Source of the DNA: Actinomycetes bacterium
GTDB taxonomy: Bacteria; Actinomycetota; Actinomycetes; DATJPE01
NCBI GenBank assembly: GCA_035506535.1
Contig: DATJPE010000082.1
Coordinates: 1 to 48,942, forward strand
Reading direction: 5' to 3'
Length of the DNA: 48,942 bases
Positions 27,991 to 35,363 of this stretch are shown here, piece after piece. Each line of letters begins with the position of its first letter. The stretch's first letter is position 1. Made by a program: the position numbers and the translations under genes. A model generated the notes under the pieces. The model saw only the letters and a program-made list of their open reading frames with translations, ran no database searches and was not told where the DNA came from.

Positions 27991-29159
27991 GCAGGGTCCG
28001 GGGCCCGCCGACCGAGGTCGACCAGGAGTCGGAATCCACCGGCGGGTGGCGAGTCGGTCAACAGCCGCCCCCCGGCCTGGGCGACCCGTTCCCGCAGACC
28101 GCGAAGGCCGGTCCCGTCGGTGCCGGCACCGACCGACCCGCGCCCGTCGTCAGACACCTCCAGGGTCTCCGGTGTGATGACCACGGTGCAGGAACGGGCG
28201 CCGCTGTGCCGGAGCACGTTCGTGACCCCCTCGCGGACGGCGAACCCGAAGAGACGCTGCGACTCGGGAGGCACCGCCACCGTCGTGTCGGGGTCGGGCA
28301 GGCGCGCGGCGATGCCCGCGCTGTCCAGAGCGCTGCGCGCCGACGCGAGCTCACTGGCCAGCGAGACCTCGCGTGACCCGGTCACCGTCGCCCGAATGTC
28401 TCGCAACGCTTCCCGCGCGAGGCGCTCGACATCCGCGATCTCGGTTGCCGCCCGCTGAGGGTCGATGGAGGTGAGACGTCGGGCGAGCTCAGCCTTCTTG
28501 GTGATGACGGTGAGGCTGTGGCCAAGGATGTCGTGCAGGTCGCGAGCCATCCGCTCGCGTTCCTCGAGGACGACCAGTCGCGCATCCTCCTCCTGCGCGG
28601 CCACCAGGGCGCGGTTGCGCTCAGCCATCCGGACGACTCCGAACATGGCCATCGAGGCGGCCAGGATCGAGAACGCTTGGTTGGCGGGGTCGGTCCACCC
28701 TGGCACGACCAGCGTCAGCGCGACCGCGATCACGACGAGGAGGAGCGATGCCGGGATAGCTCGGTCCACGGGGAGCGCCGCCTGTGCAGCGACTCCGACG
28801 AACACCAGCGTGTTGAGACCCGACTGTCCAGCCAACGGCAGGATCGCCAGCGCGATGACGAACATGGCCAGCGGGAACACCCAGGCACGCGGATGACGAT
28901 TGAGCCGGAACGGTCCGGAGACCCCGATCAGGTAGATCAGGGCGAAGGCGCCGAGGAGCGCGACGCCCAGACCCCTCAACCAGATCGACTGTCCGCTGTC
29001 GACGATGTCCTGCAGCGGCTGCACGAGGAACACCAGCCACACCGCCGCGAAGACGATCCCGACGCGCCAGCCGGGGCGGCGGGAAGCGCCCCGATCAACG
29101 GTCCCGGACGGCAGCTGATACCAAGCACGAGCCACGGTGGCAGGGTACGTCGGGGACAT
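27987..29159 (-). CDS. DesK-type sensor histidine kinase
   Basis: A 390-aa membrane kinase. About six transmembrane helices fill residues 25-170. The HisKA_3 dimerisation domain shows ERERMARDLHDILGHSLTVITKKAEL with the phospho-His in LHDILGH. The HATPase domain has EGVTNVLRHS and SDDGRGSVGAGTDGTGLRGLRERV. The start ATG 29159 lies one base after the permease stop. DesK kinases paired with ABC exporters usually sense membrane or antibiotic stress; that is family-level inference. Confidence 0.94.
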   Translation of the reverse strand: MSPTYPATVARAWYQLPSGTVDRGASRRPGWRVGIVFAAVWLVFLVQPLQDIVDSGQSIWLRGLGVALLGAFALIYLIGVSGPFRLNRHPRAWVFPLAMFVIALAILPLAGQSGLNTLVFVGVAAQAALPVDRAIPASLLLVVIAVALTLVVPGWTDPANQAFSILAASMAMFGVVRMAERNRALVAAQEEDARLVVLEERERMARDLHDILGHSLTVITKKAELARRLTSIDPQRAATEIADVERLAREALRDIRATVTGSREVSLASELASARSALDSAGIAARLPDPDTTVAVPPESQRLFGFAVREGVTNVLRHSGARSCTVVITPETLEVSDDGRGSVGAGTDGTGLRGLRERVAQAGGRLLTDSPPAGGFRLLVDLGRRAPDPA

Positions 29160-29160
29160 G

Positions 29161-29901
29161 TCAGATCCGAAGGGTGTCGCGAACGTAGGCCCGCCGGGCG
29201 AGCCTGGCCAGGACAACCGTCCATACGGCCAGCACGAGCCAAGCCTTCAACGGCCACCACTCCTGCGTGTACGCCGACTGCCCCGCCTGTACCAGCCAGT
29301 ACGACGGCAACAGCTGAACCGCGTCATGCAGCCATCCGGTGTCACCGCCGACCGGTCCCCACGCACCGCCGAGCAACGCGAACAGTGCCGAGGTTCCGCC
29401 GAGGGCCGGCCCCATCGAATCGATCGTGAGCACGTGCCCGAACCAGATGCCCATGGCAGCGAAGGGGACGAGGCCGAGGAGGATCAGCAGGGTCATTCGT
29501 ACCCATGACCCGAGTGAGAGCGTTACGCCGAAGGCGATGCCAGCCGTGTAGAGGAGGACGATGCTGGTCACCGCCACCGCGTAGCCGCTGAGCACCTTCG
29601 CCCCGAAGTACGTCCGCACGCTCAGCGGCGTCAAGCGCAGCTGGCGCACCCAGCCGACGGCCCGCTCAGCGGCTATCCGCGCGCCGCCGGCGATGGTCGC
29701 TGTCATCGAGCCCCAGGCCACCATTCCCACCATGGAGTACAACACGAGGGGAATCCCGGTTCCGGCGAAGTCCTTGGCGTCCCGGTTGGCACTCACCGTG
29801 ATGACGTACAGGATCAACGGAAACGCCAAGGAGAACGCGAAGAATCGCCAGTTGCGGTAGCTCCGTAGCACCTCGAAGCGAACATACGTCGCCGTGATCA
29901 C
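29161..29901 (-). CDS. ABC-2 type exporter permease
   Basis: A 246-aa protein with six predicted membrane helices. ABC2 membrane features include RSYRNWRFFAFSLAFPLILYVITV at the N-terminus, GMVAWGSMTATIAGG, RAVGWVRQLRLTPLSVRTYFGAKVL (the cytoplasmic coupling segment) and AMGIWFGHVLTIDSMGPALGGTSALFALLGGAW. It overlaps the ATPase gene by ATGA. With that ATPase it should form a homodimeric-permease exporter. Confidence 0.93.
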   Translation of the reverse strand: MITATYVRFEVLRSYRNWRFFAFSLAFPLILYVITVSANRDAKDFAGTGIPLVLYSMVGMVAWGSMTATIAGGARIAAERAVGWVRQLRLTPLSVRTYFGAKVLSGYAVAVTSIVLLYTAGIAFGVTLSLGSWVRMTLLILLGLVPFAAMGIWFGHVLTIDSMGPALGGTSALFALLGGAWGPVGGDTGWLHDAVQLLPSYWLVQAGQSAYTQEWWPLKAWLVLAVWTVVLARLARRAYVRDTLRI

Positions 29902-30848
29902 GCCGACACCTCGCTGTCAGGGGCCGAAGACCCGGTGGGCCGTACCGATTCGGCACCGTCGCCAACCAGCTGCCGGAAGGCCTCGTCGAGGCCGCCGCCT
30001 CGAACCTCGATGTCGCGCAGCTGCTGATATCTCGGGAGCAGCGCGCGCAGGGCTTCGTCGGAGTTGCTGCACGCGAGAACGATCGAGTCGCCGCGTCGGT
30101 CAGCACCCGTGACGCCCGGGAGCTTCAGCAGCTCGGACGGTTCGATGTCGGGAAGGGTGGCGCGGATCGTCCGGACGTCGACGATCGATTTCACCTCGGT
30201 CGCCGACCCATCTGCGACGATCCTCCCCTGTGCCATCAGCACGATGCGATCCGCGAACTCGTCGGCTTCTTCGAGGTAGTGAGTGGCGAAGACAACCGTC
30301 CGCCCCTCGGCGGCATATCCCCTGATTGCATCCCAGAAGGCGTGACGGGCCTGTACGTCGAGTGCGGCGGTGGGCTCGTCCAGGATGAGCAGGTCCGGGT
30401 CACTGACCATCGCGATCGCGAACCTGACCCGTTGGGTCTGGCCGCCCGACAGCTTGTTCGCCTGCTTGTCCGCGACCTCTGCCAGGCCGGTGAGCTCGAG
30501 GACTCGGTCCACCTCGCGCGGCCGCGAGTACAGCGACGCCATGACCCCGATCAGCTCACGGACCGTCGTGTTCATGATGAGACCACCGGTCTGGAGCATG
30601 GCTCCGACCTTGCCGGCCGCGATCGCCTCGGCTGGGGACCCGCCGAACAGCTCCACCGCACCGGAGTCGGCTCTACCCAGGCCGAGCACGATGTCCAGGG
30701 TCGTCGACTTGCCGGCGCCGTTCGGGCCGAGAAGGGCTACGACCTCTCCGGGCGCGATCGTCAGGTCGATGCCGTCGACGGCTTTCGAGCCGCCGTACGC
30801 CTTCCGTACGTCACGAAGGGCGATCACGGGCGCATGCATGGCTGTCAT
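29898..30848 (-). CDS. ABC exporter ATP-binding subunit
   Basis: A 316-aa ATPase. Walker A is LLGPNGAGKSTT near residue 40, the Q-loop GAMLQTGGL, signature LSGGQTQRVRFAIAM, Walker B LLILDEPTAALD, and H-loop VVFATHYLEEAD. The C-terminal 90 residues form the DrrA-like extension typical of drug and lipid exporters. ATG 30848 is chosen because CAGTCT lies 7 bases before it (leaderless pattern); GTG 30854 and a later ATG are alternatives. First gene of the four-gene operon. Confidence 0.95.
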   Translation of the reverse strand: MTAMHAPVIALRDVRKAYGGSKAVDGIDLTIAPGEVVALLGPNGAGKSTTLDIVLGLGRADSGAVELFGGSPAEAIAAGKVGAMLQTGGLIMNTTVRELIGVMASLYSRPREVDRVLELTGLAEVADKQANKLSGGQTQRVRFAIAMVSDPDLLILDEPTAALDVQARHAFWDAIRGYAAEGRTVVFATHYLEEADEFADRIVLMAQGRIVADGSATEVKSIVDVRTIRATLPDIEPSELLKLPGVTGADRRGDSIVLACSNSDEALRALLPRYQQLRDIEVRGGGLDEAFRQLVGDGAESVRPTGSSAPDSEVSA

Positions 30849-30906
30849 GCCCACGAGACTGGTCGGCGAGCCGCGATCTGCTAAGTGCGAGGCGTCCTGA
30901 TCACGT

Positions 30907-30922
30907 CATGACATCTGTCATG
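30907..30922. promoter_or_regulatory. 16-bp palindrome upstream of the ABC/two-component operon
   Basis: CATGACATCTGTCATG is CATGACA-TC-TGTCATG, a perfect inverted repeat, about 60 bases before the ATPase start. This is the usual spacing for an activator site. The NarL-type regulator of the same operon is the obvious candidate ligand. Nothing else in 30923-31056 is recognisable. Confidence 0.7.
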
Positions 30923-31056
30923 GAGACGCCAGATCGGCCGTTGCGGCTGCTGGACCGCACCTGCGGATGTCGGGCGCGCGGCTGCCAGCCCCAAGACCTC
31001 AAGGTGTGCACTATGACGCGACACAGGTGGCACCGATGTCGCGAGACATCACACTT

Positions 31057-31101
31057 GTGGAGCTGAGGGGATTTGAACCCCTGACCCCCTCGATGCGAAC
31101 G
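31057..31101. repeat. attL: duplicated 3' part of tRNA-Ala
   Basis: 45 bases identical to 38807-38851. They correspond to the tRNA from the anticodon stem to the acceptor end. The 5' half of the tRNA is missing here, so this copy is the scar of integration. Left of it, the chromosome reads as a 3' end of C-A-A rather than CCA. Confidence 0.95.
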
Positions 31102-31304
31102 GTAAAACGGACACCTCCCGCCGTCGCGAGCCCCGATGTCGCTAAGGTCAGAACCCTTGTAATGACTTCATAAATGGCCGCTCAGAGATGTCCAGTGTTG
31201 CTTCGTGTCGCCTCGCACCATCTCACCCGGCGAGGGTCAAATGAGGGTCAAGGACGCCTACACTCGACCCGGAGCAAGGCGCGCGGGACTGGAGGTGAGC
31301 CGCC
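31102..31304. other. Non-coding lead between attL and the integrase
   Basis: Holds a tandem AGGGTCAA pair (31233-31253) that is also present near the right end. GGAGGTGA, the ribosome site for the integrase, is at 31291-31298. An ATG at 31241 opens a frame different from the integrase and is probably not used. Confidence 0.6.
31233..31253. repeat. Left copy of the end-proximal AGGGTCAA tandem
   Basis: Two AGGGTCAA units 11 bases apart, in the same orientation. A 21-base stretch matches 38730-38750 with one difference. Lying 132 bases inside attL, it could be an arm-type integrase or excisionase site. Confidence 0.65.
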
Positions 31305-32642
31305 CTGGGCCACTCACGCAGACGGCGCGGCCGAGACGGTCAGCCCCGCTTCACTGCCTACTACGACGATGGCCGGGGTCGCCGCCGCTCCGCTGGGACC
31401 TTCCCCAGTCAGAAGGCCGCGGACAAGGCGTGGCAGCAGGCCGAAGCCCGGGTCGCCGAGGGCCGTGGTGGCCAGAGCCAGCGCGGCCGGCTCACCTTCG
31501 AGCGATACGTGCGCGAGGAGTGGTTTCCGAACCATGTGATCGAGCTGAGCACCCGCCAGAACTACACCTACTGCCTTGAGCGGAACGTGCTGCCGTTCTT
31601 CGGTGAGTTCCGGATGGTCGACGTCATGCCGGGCGATGTCCGCGAGTGGGTAACTGGCTTGCAAGCCGCTGGGGTGAAGCCGCCCACGATCCGCTACGCG
31701 ATGACCGTGCTCTCCGCGGTCTTCACCACCGCCCTCAACGACCAGATCACTTTCCTGCACCCGTGCATGGGCGTGAAGACCCCAGCGGTTGCCACGAAAC
31801 GCCGGCGGATCATCACCCCGGAGCAGTTCGCCGACCTGCTCGCCGCGCTGCCGTCACGTGAGTTGCAGCTGCTGGTGGAGACCGACATCGAGACGGGGCT
31901 GCGCTGGGGCGAGCTCATCGAGTTGCGCAAAGGTGACATCGACTGGGACACACGAGTGCTCACGGTCTCACGGGTCGCAGGGGAACTCGCGTCCCGGTTC
32001 ACCCCTGACGGCCAGCGTTTCTTCGTCAAGGCCTACCCCAAGGACACCGAATGGCGGGCCCTCACCCTCTCCACTCACATCGCGCGACAGCTCGAAGCTC
32101 ACGCGGCGCCCCTCGGAGACGACGACCTGCTGTTCCGCGCGCCCCATCCCGTCGGAGCCGCTCGCCGGCGCCGACCCGAGACTCTGCCCGACCCCGTCAC
32201 TTTGGGCGTGACCGCTCCGAACGAGTTGGGTCGCTGCTACCTGCACGGCACCCTCTCCGCCTACAGCGCCGGGAGATGCCGCTGCCAGTACTGCAAAGAC
32301 GCAGTCGCCGCCTACCGAGCCCAACGCCGCGCCGACGGCAAGGACCAGCCGAGGCGACCCCGAACTTTGGACACCGACGGCCACATCCCCCGCGCCTGGT
32401 TCCGTCAACAAGTCTGGACTCCCGCACTTCGAGCCGCCGGTGTCGGGTTCCACGTCCGCTTTCACGACCTCCGACACGCCCACGCCTCCTGGCTGCTCGC
32501 CGGCGGAGCCGACATCCAGATCGTCAAAGAACGCATGGGGCACTCAAGCATCACCACGACTCAGAAATACCTGCACACGCTCCCTAACGCCGACCAAGCG
32601 GCCGTCACCGTGTTGGACGCGATGCGCAGGGGCGCTGTCTGA
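31305..32642 (+). CDS. int: Tyrosine-type integrase with CTG start and Cys-rich insert
   Basis: Catalyses site-specific recombination at the tRNA-Ala. From CTG at 31305 the protein is 445 aa, opening LGHSRRRRGRDGQPRFTAYYDDGRGRRRSAGTF, the AP2-like arm-binding domain of this family. The core-binding helices follow (LSTRQNYTYCLERNVLPFFGEF). Catalytic residues are all present: Arg in ETGLRWGEL near 200, His and Arg in FHDLRHAHASWLL near 387, and the nucleophile in TTTQKYLH near 420. GGAGGTGA ends 6 bases before CTG; the frame has a stop at 31296 and no ATG/GTG/TTG before 31509. Residues about 305-355 hold a Cys/His insert (CYLHG...CRCQYC). Confidence 0.92.
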   Translation: MGHSRRRRGRDGQPRFTAYYDDGRGRRRSAGTFPSQKAADKAWQQAEARVAEGRGGQSQRGRLTFERYVREEWFPNHVIELSTRQNYTYCLERNVLPFFGEFRMVDVMPGDVREWVTGLQAAGVKPPTIRYAMTVLSAVFTTALNDQITFLHPCMGVKTPAVATKRRRIITPEQFADLLAALPSRELQLLVETDIETGLRWGELIELRKGDIDWDTRVLTVSRVAGELASRFTPDGQRFFVKAYPKDTEWRALTLSTHIARQLEAHAAPLGDDDLLFRAPHPVGAARRRRPETLPDPVTLGVTAPNELGRCYLHGTLSAYSAGRCRCQYCKDAVAAYRAQRRADGKDQPRRPRTLDTDGHIPRAWFRQQVWTPALRAAGVGFHVRFHDLRHAHASWLLAGGADIQIVKERMGHSSITTTQKYLHTLPNADQAAVTVLDAMRRGAV

Positions 32643-32653
32643 CCGGCGCGCTG

Positions 32654-33997
32654 TCAGCGTCCGATGACGAGGCCGGCCGCGTGATACGCGACAACGCAAA
32701 GTAGGACGAGCGCTAGGGGCCACAGCAGCCGCGGACGATGGCGCCATATGAGGAGGGCCCCGACAGTAACCACCGCTAGCTTGGCACCGAAGCCCACAAG
32801 ACGAACAACGGGGTTCGCCTCAGCGACGCGATGCGATGCGATGCCGACCCAAGTGGCAGCTGCATCAACTCCGTTGGCAGCAAGCAGGATCGCGAGCGCC
32901 AGCATGATTCTCGCGCTGAGGGACTCACAGAACACCAAGCAAGGAAACGCAACGACTGCCGGGATTGATGTTGTAACCGCCGCCCAGGTGAACGCGGCTC
33001 CGCTGGTTCCCGCTACCGACTGCGGTGCGCTGAACGGATGCCCATCAAGGACTGTGTCCGCGCCCGTTGGCACGAGACCGCGCCACGACAGCCACTGCCA
33101 CAACGTCAACACCGCAATCGTTGCGACGGCGGCCGCGACTATTCGCAATCTGCACCGAAACCCGTCGCCAGGCATATACAGGGCGGCCCCGGCCCCGGCA
33201 GCTCCGATGGCCAAGGTGGGAAGCATGCATCCAAGCCAGCCTGGCACGTCACCGGCACGCCCGAGCACTGCGTTGGTGGCAACCATTGACACCAACCAAA
33301 GTAGGAAGGCCGTGGTGGCGACAGCGGCGAGGCGAACCTCCCGAGACGGAGGCTTAGATGGAGGTGCCCCCTGGGCGGGGACGATCGCTCGTGACCCGGT
33401 GATCGCCTTGCATGCCGTGAATGCCAAGAGCCAGACCAGTCCGAAGTCAACAATCGGCGCCAGCAGACCTGACACCACCACCGCCGCGTTGGACCGCTCG
33501 TGCCAACCTTGGTAGTGCTCCCATCCGTGAGAGATTCCAGCTGGCCAGCCAGGAAGCCGCCCACTCGGCGATGTCCGGTCCCGGTGAACCAGCGCGACAG
33601 TGATAGCGAGCGCGATCGCGGAAGCCAACCTAGGGGAAGGCAGGTGTCCACGTATGGGAATTTGAGCTGCGCTAATGGCGATTGCCGTCGCGACGCAAGT
33701 CCAGAATGCAATCGATGCTAGGTCGTAGCGGAATCCATGTCGGAGCCAGTCCCAAGCAGGCGTCTGATAGCGGTAGCTCGCAGGTGGCAGGGATGCCGTG
33801 TGCGTGTAGAGAAGGCACTGCAAGAGCACCCACCCCAACATTGACGCAGGCAGGATTACACCGCTGGCCCAAATCCGGCGCCAGTCCTTGCCCAACCGCC
33901 AGGTCGACGCCGACAGGGCCCCCGAACCAACCGTCACATACTGGTCATCGGTACATGTGCGGTCTGTCTGTACCGGTCTATCTGTACCGGTCTGCAC
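32654..33997 (-). CDS. Polytopic membrane protein with DUF5658-like C-terminus (element cargo)
   Basis: A 447-aa protein with about nine membrane helices and a long, polar central loop. The last 80 residues (ANGVDAAATWVGIASHR, then VAEANPVVRLVGFG and two helices) resemble DUF5658. The function is unknown. The first 20 codons are the 14-bp repeat region at 33960-33994, so the true start is probably the GTG at 33937. It converges with the integrase, with 11 bases between the two genes. Its composition is less GC-rich than the host genes. Confidence 0.7.
   Translation of the reverse strand: MQTGTDRPVQTDRTCTDDQYVTVGSGALSASTWRLGKDWRRIWASGVILPASMLGWVLLQCLLYTHTASLPPASYRYQTPAWDWLRHGFRYDLASIAFWTCVATAIAISAAQIPIRGHLPSPRLASAIALAITVALVHRDRTSPSGRLPGWPAGISHGWEHYQGWHERSNAAVVVSGLLAPIVDFGLVWLLAFTACKAITGSRAIVPAQGAPPSKPPSREVRLAAVATTAFLLWLVSMVATNAVLGRAGDVPGWLGCMLPTLAIGAAGAGAALYMPGDGFRCRLRIVAAAVATIAVLTLWQWLSWRGLVPTGADTVLDGHPFSAPQSVAGTSGAAFTWAAVTTSIPAVVAFPCLVFCESLSARIMLALAILLAANGVDAAATWVGIASHRVAEANPVVRLVGFGAKLAVVTVGALLIWRHRPRLLWPLALVLLCVVAYHAAGLVIGR
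33960..33994. repeat. 14-bp iterated repeat at the membrane gene start
   Basis: TCTGTACCGGTCTA and TCTGTACCGGTCTG follow head to tail (33967-33994), preceded by a half unit (33960-33966). Each contains the palindrome ACCGGT. They lie where the promoter or operator of the membrane-protein gene should be. Iterons for replication are an alternative reading. Confidence 0.7.
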
Positions 33998-34262
33998 GAG
34001 CGGGGCGAGCCGCCGCGAGAGTAGTTCCCCCTCACCCGAGGATCATCGCTGCGCCTGGCCGACGCGACCACCTTCGTCACTTGGCCTGAGTGACAAGTTT
34101 CACCCGTTCGGCGTAGCCTCCTGGCCGTGGCGCTCGAAGGGGCGCCGCTTCACGAAGAAGCAGCCGATCCAAAACAAGTACTGCGCATAACTCGAATTCT
34201 GCTTGTGCAGCATAGCCACGCAACAAGTTTCTTCAGAAAACCATTCGATACCGGAGGCGAAT
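33998..34262. other. Divergent intergenic region, low GC
   Basis: No supported gene. The GC content falls towards the right. It must contain promoters for the leftward membrane gene and the rightward secreted protein; I cannot place either with confidence. CCGGAGG at about 34251-34257 is the ribosome site of the latter. Confidence 0.5.
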
Positions 34263-34769
34263 GTGACACCAAATTCGATCAGCGTAGAAAGTCCAATGGA
34301 CCCTGGAATTCGCGAACGAAGCCGGAGAACTCACAAGTCATTGTCGGCGCTTACCGGTGTCGTCGTGACGGCAATGCTGGCCGTCCTCGTACCGGCCGTT
34401 AGCGCGCAGGCAACCTCGTACGGAGATCAGACGGTTTATGGAGTGCCGAGTTCCGCACAAGAGGCATCGTTCGACAATTCCTCCGGAACCGGAGAGGGCG
34501 TCTTCTTTATAGTGGGCGGTATCCGGCTCTTTGACGAGCAAGACGGCACTGTCATCACAGACACCTCAGGGCGCGAGGAGACCATCTGCACGACTACTTC
34601 GGGCTCACGAGTCTCTCCATTTTCCTTCTACAGCGGTGGCTGGTACAGCGGGCATACCCTTGGCGTCGTTTACTTTGACAACACAAAACCAAGCGGTGAT
34701 GCGCACTCTTACGTTTCCTGGAATGGTCACAACTGGCAGATATCTGGAGCCACCAACGCGCATAGTTGA
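34263..34769 (+). CDS. Small secreted protein of unknown function (element cargo)
   Basis: From GTG 34263, 5 bases after GGAGG, the product is 168 aa. A 30-residue polar leader (VTPNSISVESPMDP...) is followed by a Sec signal: SALTGVVVTAMLAVLVPAVSAQA, cleavage expected after AQA, near residue 50. The mature part of about 118 aa is rich in Gly, Ser, Thr and aromatic residues (FFIVGGIRLF, YSGGWYSGHTLGVVYF, YVSWNGHNWQISG) and has one Cys. No family recognised; I considered lactococcin 972-type bacteriocins and rejected them. GC is near 50%, well below the host, so it is foreign even to the element. Confidence 0.7.
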   Translation: MTPNSISVESPMDPGIRERSRRTHKSLSALTGVVVTAMLAVLVPAVSAQATSYGDQTVYGVPSSAQEASFDNSSGTGEGVFFIVGGIRLFDEQDGTVITDTSGREETICTTTSGSRVSPFSFYSGGWYSGHTLGVVYFDNTKPSGDAHSYVSWNGHNWQISGATNAHS

Positions 34770-34973
34770 TAGTTCTAACAACCCACCAATATTCGTCGAA
34801 TCTGAGGAGGCTATTGCTAAGCCAGGCCGTCAACGGCACCCCGGGGCGATCGCTGCACCGACTTGCCTGGTTCGTAGTCCCGAGGACGTTGTGATCAGCG
34901 TGGCGTGAGCGGATAGACGAAGACCTCCGGTACGGAGGGGGTTACCACACCAACCCTCGCCCGGAGGTCTTCG
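34770..34973. other. Intergenic region ending in an IS-type inverted repeat
   Basis: No gene supported. CGAAGACCTCCGG (34918-34930) and CCGGAGGTCTTCG (34961-34973) form a 13-bp hairpin immediately before the transposase remnant; its TTG start abuts the right arm. Similar hairpins precede IS481-type transposase genes, as I recall them. Confidence 0.6.
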
Positions 34974-35270
34974 TTGATCCACGCCAACGCCCCGCTGACC
35001 CCGATCGGTCGTCAGCGCCTCGCCGAGTCGATCGTGGTGCACGAGTGGCCGGTGCGTCGGGCCGCCGAACGGTTCCAGGTGTCGTCGGCGACGGCGTCGA
35101 AGTGGGCGGCGCGCTACCGCGATGGGCTGCCGATGACCGACGCGTCCGCGGCGCAGCCCGTCTCGCTGCCCGCGACGGCTGAAATGGCGGATCGTCAAGC
35201 TGCGGTACTGCCGACGGTAGGAGCCGCACCGCATCGCCGCATCCTCGGTGTGCGCGGGCCTCAACGGGGA
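34974..35270 (+). pseudogene. IS481-type transposase remnant
   Basis: From TTG 34974 the frame reads MIHANAPLTPIGRQRLAESI, then HEWPVRRAAERFQVSSATASKWAARYRDG, the N-terminal HTH of IS481 transposases. After MTDAS the sense continues in another frame: RPRRSPSRCPRRLKWRIVKLRYCRR, then a stop (TAG where the family has TGG, Trp), then EPHRIAA. The rest, including the DDE domain, is absent. So a frameshift, a nonsense change and a truncation are all visible. Confidence 0.85.
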
Positions 35271-35363
35271 ATGGACCTCTGGCGTCAGACATGTGCATCG
35301 TGGGTGCTACCGTCGAAGCCGGAAACCGTTGTCCCGTAACGTGATTCTGGTTGGTGTCGGTTC

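Noticed and set aside
31241-31579. ATG at 31241 (MRVKDAYTRPG) as the integrase start
   Set aside because: It is in a different frame from the integrase and loses all family features after a few residues; GGAGGTGA before CTG 31305 gives a better start.
34263-34769. Lactococcin 972-type bacteriocin
   Set aside because: The mature protein lacks the expected Trp/Tyr/His pattern of that family, and no dedicated ABC or DUF1430-type immunity gene is adjacent.
35271-35363. oriT next to the relaxase gene
   Set aside because: A nick site is expected here, but no clear inverted repeat was seen, so no feature is claimed.
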